Below, in pieces: positions 34,001 to 34,790 of a DNA stretch of 34,790 nucleotides (position 1 is its first letter; the number at the start of each line of letters is the position of its first letter). The notes below the pieces were generated by a model. That model saw only the letters and a list, made by a program, of their open reading frames with translations, had not been told where the DNA came from and made no database searches. Made by a program: the position numbers and the translations under genes. The stretch covers positions 1-34,790 of IMG/VR virus record IMGVR_UViG_3300042938_000934; one strand, written 5' to 3'. The DNA comes from a virus.

Positions 34001-34425
34001 CCAAAGATTTTAAGTTCGTCGCTCTCGGAAAAATATTCTCCACTCAAATATTTTAATACCAAAACCGGAGCATTGCTATCTGAAACATCAACAGCTATAA
34101 CCTTTGCTCTTACCGATTTTGTGGTGTTGTATGATATGACTAATTTATCAACAAACACTTCAGGATTGATATCAACTCCATTATATTGACTTTGTAATAT
34201 CAAATAATTACATCTGTCATCCAAAGAAATTTTACCACCAACAATAGGACTACCACTTTTAAAGATGTGGTTTCCAAATTTCTCAATTTGATTTGAGAGA
34301 ATTGTTTGTAGTTGTGTGAGTTCTCTAGCCTGTACAGAATATCCAGGCCGGAATAAAACTCGCATGAAGTTGTCATCTTCATTGAAATCGTCAAAATATG
34401 GGTCGTAATTGAAAAGAGTGGTCAT
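28081..34425 (-). CDS. Giant DUF4815-type virion protein (baseplate/fibre network)
   Basis: This is a 2,114-residue protein. The N-terminus (NYDPYFDDFNEDDNFMRVLF, PGYSVQARELTQLQTILSNQ, then IFKSGSPIVGG) is the DUF4815 hallmark of large structural proteins in cyanophage-like T4 relatives. Residues about 980-1020 hold ENRRYTMRDLNKFDNRIKGL, a conserved helical part. About 1557-1595 is a Val/Thr-rich stalk with repeated KEV and ITNTV elements, then a Gly/Asp-rich hinge. From 1614, DPLAQTFFVDPQVYPNGIFL opens a well-conserved beta domain. About 1908-1960 holds a SGTGYANTDTITV repeat, and the end is KVKDLRVIALPEE. GAGGAT lies about 6 bases before the ATG. Its place after the gp8-like gene is where T4 has genes 9-10, so a baseplate-periphery role is likely. 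Identity with gp10 is not claimed. Confidence 0.85.
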   Translation of the reverse strand: MTTLFNYDPYFDDFNEDDNFMRVLFRPGYSVQARELTQLQTILSNQIEKFGNHIFKSGSPIVGGKISLDDRCNYLILQSQYNGVDINPEVFVDKLVISYNTTKSVRAKVIAVDVSDSNAPVLVLKYLSGEYFSESDELKIFGQNIFAQAKTNSAVGKSYVASIQDGVYYFKGQFVKVVPQFLVLELFYRTGYNALTNNVNPSYKIGIEFEDTIVDEIDDTGLLDPAQGSFNFQAPGATRYKVATTLSKRTLDSADDSSFIEVIRLVNGIKTKELEYPIYNEIEKTLARRTYDESGNYTVDPFVISLEEGDAANGTFTASLDPGKAYVGGYEFQTIAPTLIPINRGRDTATVEEYDMPTNYSSYVVLDNIFGTLDISSYPLLDVHCVPYSQVNVSTTATYTSTKVGSLRANMMKYNDATSSDLGNTHSFYVHVFDSSASSITGTTRAGSSNTVINLPTTFSTTASANAYAGMYFRITDTSGSGVSPISILQSNSVSQTITLSTALPFTPTSNTFSIDSDFKVAESIVYKDGSITFAGNVNSDSKDLVTGDAYVNEPSRNSLVFDFPYVAMKDGTINNLDFYARKFYGNKVSGGDGIITITAEGTDTFAFSGSPGTISDSVILNNIICFIRSDSASNATYGITPNTVLSLANNNFTVTAVSSTTFTINVRATGVRADLLITSKVNNAENSSTGAIRGKQYIPINAGVDLHTRVPYELDIAGTTLNAANSSVKTAVSGSGWVFNDIGSTFFDNTDTLKNLRTPGVAVSLQVPDVYEIVKIIDSRSLTQNVTTAMLTSSSNDVTDYYEFDNGQRKTHYDHATIKLKRGYSSPKGKIYVQYRYLKHQSAPSPQNDGLFTVDSYLKVGSNFTYDQISKFNNKEDNRLTSLRSAYDFRPTRSIGGSTLSGAVNPDPDFTAVSSFEYYLSRIDQIVVKPSKEFAVVSGKSSISPKASPIGPDDMKLYTLYVPAYTESVKDIRVEFKENRRYTMRDLNKFDNRIKGLEYYVALNSLEKNAASTKILDGNGLERSKYGILVDNFTTIDAQATYGEVGFDNRCLIDNSSLMPASLMRTVKMEINPLKLGGPYKLVGSGDKKVLMLDYTKTQLASQRFSTKSVPVAGALFANFLGNLKLFPEFSSDVDTNVNAKVVMNSTQGLDTAFSFINDAYKYISDQSPQWAYDKNSPFARTVDSKWFTTNTVNTETTELTVDLTNSAGAGGVWTTIKTTGDEVFLSKGAELFQDQITTSSSETNLGNYVTDLAIQPYLKPQQIIFSSEKLRPNSVFYSFFDGTPVYQYTVVPNKITLDNAFGFKVGEKVLIANTTSDLSANLASYNSGGSNFSIATITATEYVAGSNNVYIINETGKSLTNKKLFGLDSISVANVSQVITHQSGVTQNLTSNTITLQSDGPSSNISGNVIYIIHETGSSTGLNAGWVITSYNVSTKVATVNGDLSALVGSSYTYSFGSNRSNLLGQVSGAFYPPLATFRSGERTLRITDSFNNSFDKESTSYCEHTFVSSGIKVNKTNLVDTVYNVGVENKFVGVQTSNQLISSSVESSSETTTVLPPVVKEVITNTVIETVIVKEVQTQVITNTVTVFVNDTTRADDPVDGFAGGDAGGGDPLAQTFFVDPQVYPNGIFLSDIDLYFRNKDDDNIPLSVEIRPTVNATPHSDFWYPETKITKYPSEIVVSENPSLSDPSTKTNFEFFSPVFLKPGMYAFVVKTDSPEYTLWVAEKGQTTLRNEFVSINPYVGTMYKSQNAMEYVPYINEDITFSLNRCRFAEGSALFTVENQATDIKYVFDKFRVIETSIEPLSNAPISVYHYFAAKPVDQAIETSLRQFSPSVIYSMGEDDRYVVGNRRKELQNKGDFAVQIQMSSNDKAITPIISLESLYVNIWENFIDNSEIELEDFNIISSGTGYANTDTITVNSTSGSGANVNLIVDANGSILSVNVAASGTSYIDDFDISINTSTGTNGEIVLNSEFDSTGGPCDARYITKPITLADGFDAGDLRVYLAANKPSTTEVHVFYKVLSSDDPTPLKDRPYFKMESVKPTVTPSKTTSDYREYEYRPSLVTNQISYVGQNGVTYDNFKSFSIKIVMTSGDPSVIPKVKDLRVIALPEE

Positions 34426-34441
34426 TTAATCCTCATAACTC

Positions 34442-34790
34442 TTAAAAATTCAGTAAGAACCTAACACGGTCCGTTTGTTCTTCGTTTCTTGAAACTGGTT
34501 GTGCATTGGATATGTATAATACTTTTCCAGAGTACAATTTGAGACCGGGTAAAATAAATCCGTTCACGATTCTTATCGAACCGGTCGATAAACCTTTAAT
34601 TGATTGATTGATACCTAAATTACCTCTCACATTGTTCACATAGAGATAATTCTGAACTTCATCAAAATAAACCACATCAGCTGTAAAGGTGGCAGCGTCA
34701 AACGTGGTACCCTGAAATACAACCTCATCTTCGTTAAAGTTTCCTAAACCGGGTGAAGTTTTAATTCTATAATACATGGAATATTTTTCA
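34442..34790 (-). CDS. gp8-like baseplate wedge protein (C-terminal part, runs off the window)
   Basis: The frame stays open from its stop at 34442 to the window edge. The internal ATG at 34777 has no Shine-Dalgarno, so this is most likely the tail of a longer protein whose 5' end lies outside. About 115 codons are visible. The segment GLGNFNEDEVVFQGTTFDAA, then NLGINQSIKGLSTGSIRIV, is a beta module. The ending GKVLYISNAQPVSRNEEQTD, then RVRFLLNF, resembles the C-terminus I associate with gp8-type baseplate wedge proteins of T4-like phages. Synteny supports gp8, since T4 gene 8 lies upstream of 9, 10 and 13. The assignment is moderate because T4 gp8 itself is not visibly similar at this level. 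Confidence 0.5.
   Translation of the reverse strand, partial: EKYSMYYRIKTSPGLGNFNEDEVVFQGTTFDAATFTADVVYFDEVQNYLYVNNVRGNLGINQSIKGLSTGSIRIVNGFILPGLKLYSGKVLYISNAQPVSRNEEQTDRVRFLLNF

Noticed and set aside
1504-34189. Open frames on the plus strand and short overlapping minus-strand frames
   Set aside because: They lie inside clearly recognisable minus-strand genes, lack consistent ribosome sites, and show low-complexity translations typical of shadow frames.
34442-34777. A complete 111-residue gene starting at ATG 34777
   Set aside because: The frame is open to the window edge, there is no Shine-Dalgarno before that ATG, and the sequence looks like the C-terminal part of a longer gp8-like protein.
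1-34790. tRNA genes or host-derived metabolic genes
   Set aside because: All gaps are under 70 bases and none folds as a tRNA by eye. Apart from the Dps-like gene, nothing resembles a host metabolic gene.

Overview
The window is part of the late (virion) region of a T4-like tailed phage with a contractile tail. Every gene I can support lies on the minus strand, genes are packed end to end, and no stretch longer than 66 bases lacks a gene. The identification rests on synteny plus recognisable proteins. Read in the direction of transcription (right to left), the order is gp8-like, DUF4815 giant protein, a long fibre cassette, gp13, gp14, gp15, gp16, a Dps-like protein, gp17, gp18, gp19, gp20. 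This is the T4 order 8-...-13-14-15-16-17-18-19-20. The protein flavour (DUF4815 protein, GNVGIGT-type fibres with S74 chaperone ends, small structural ORFs beginning MAN- or MSY-) resembles the cyanophage/pelagiphage-like aquatic branch of T4-like phages more than coliphage T4. I see no tRNA, integrase, photosynthesis gene or other host-specific marker, so the host cannot be named from this window.

Layout from low to high coordinates. 1-8,247 is the conserved packaging, neck and tail block: portal gp20 (5' part only), a hairpin terminator, tail tube gp19, sheath gp18, large terminase gp17, a ferritin-like Dps protein, small terminase gp16, tail completion/terminator gp15, neck proteins gp14 and gp13. 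8,284-27,840 is a fibre cassette of about 20 kb standing where T4 carries genes 9-12 and wac. It holds two tandem paralogous small proteins, five large fibre proteins ending in S74 intramolecular chaperone domains, further fibres with other tips, several small adaptor-like or structural proteins, and a coiled-coil protein. 27,849-34,790 holds a small coiled-coil protein, a 2,114-residue DUF4815 protein, and the C-terminal part of a gp8-like baseplate wedge protein that runs off the window.

How it works together (inference from family knowledge): the right end supplies baseplate parts, the central cassette supplies receptor-binding and accessory fibres, and the left end builds neck, tube, sheath, portal and packaging motor. 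T4-type late promoter boxes (TATAAATA and one-base variants) occur at gene junctions before gp18, gp19, gp13 and three fibre-cassette genes, usually 20-25 bases before the start codon, which suggests gp55-type late transcription. Stop/start overlaps (TAATG, ATGA, GTGA) link many neighbours.

The most unusual points are: a Dps-like ferritin inserted between the two terminase genes; a family of fibre genes that share a 45-base repeat present in at least 13 copies, plus longer near-identical tracts, looking like a substrate for recombinational fibre shuffling; Ala/Asn-rich repeats with 21- and 28-residue periods; and a small beta-type module that seems to recur in gp14, gp15 and the gp8-like protein.
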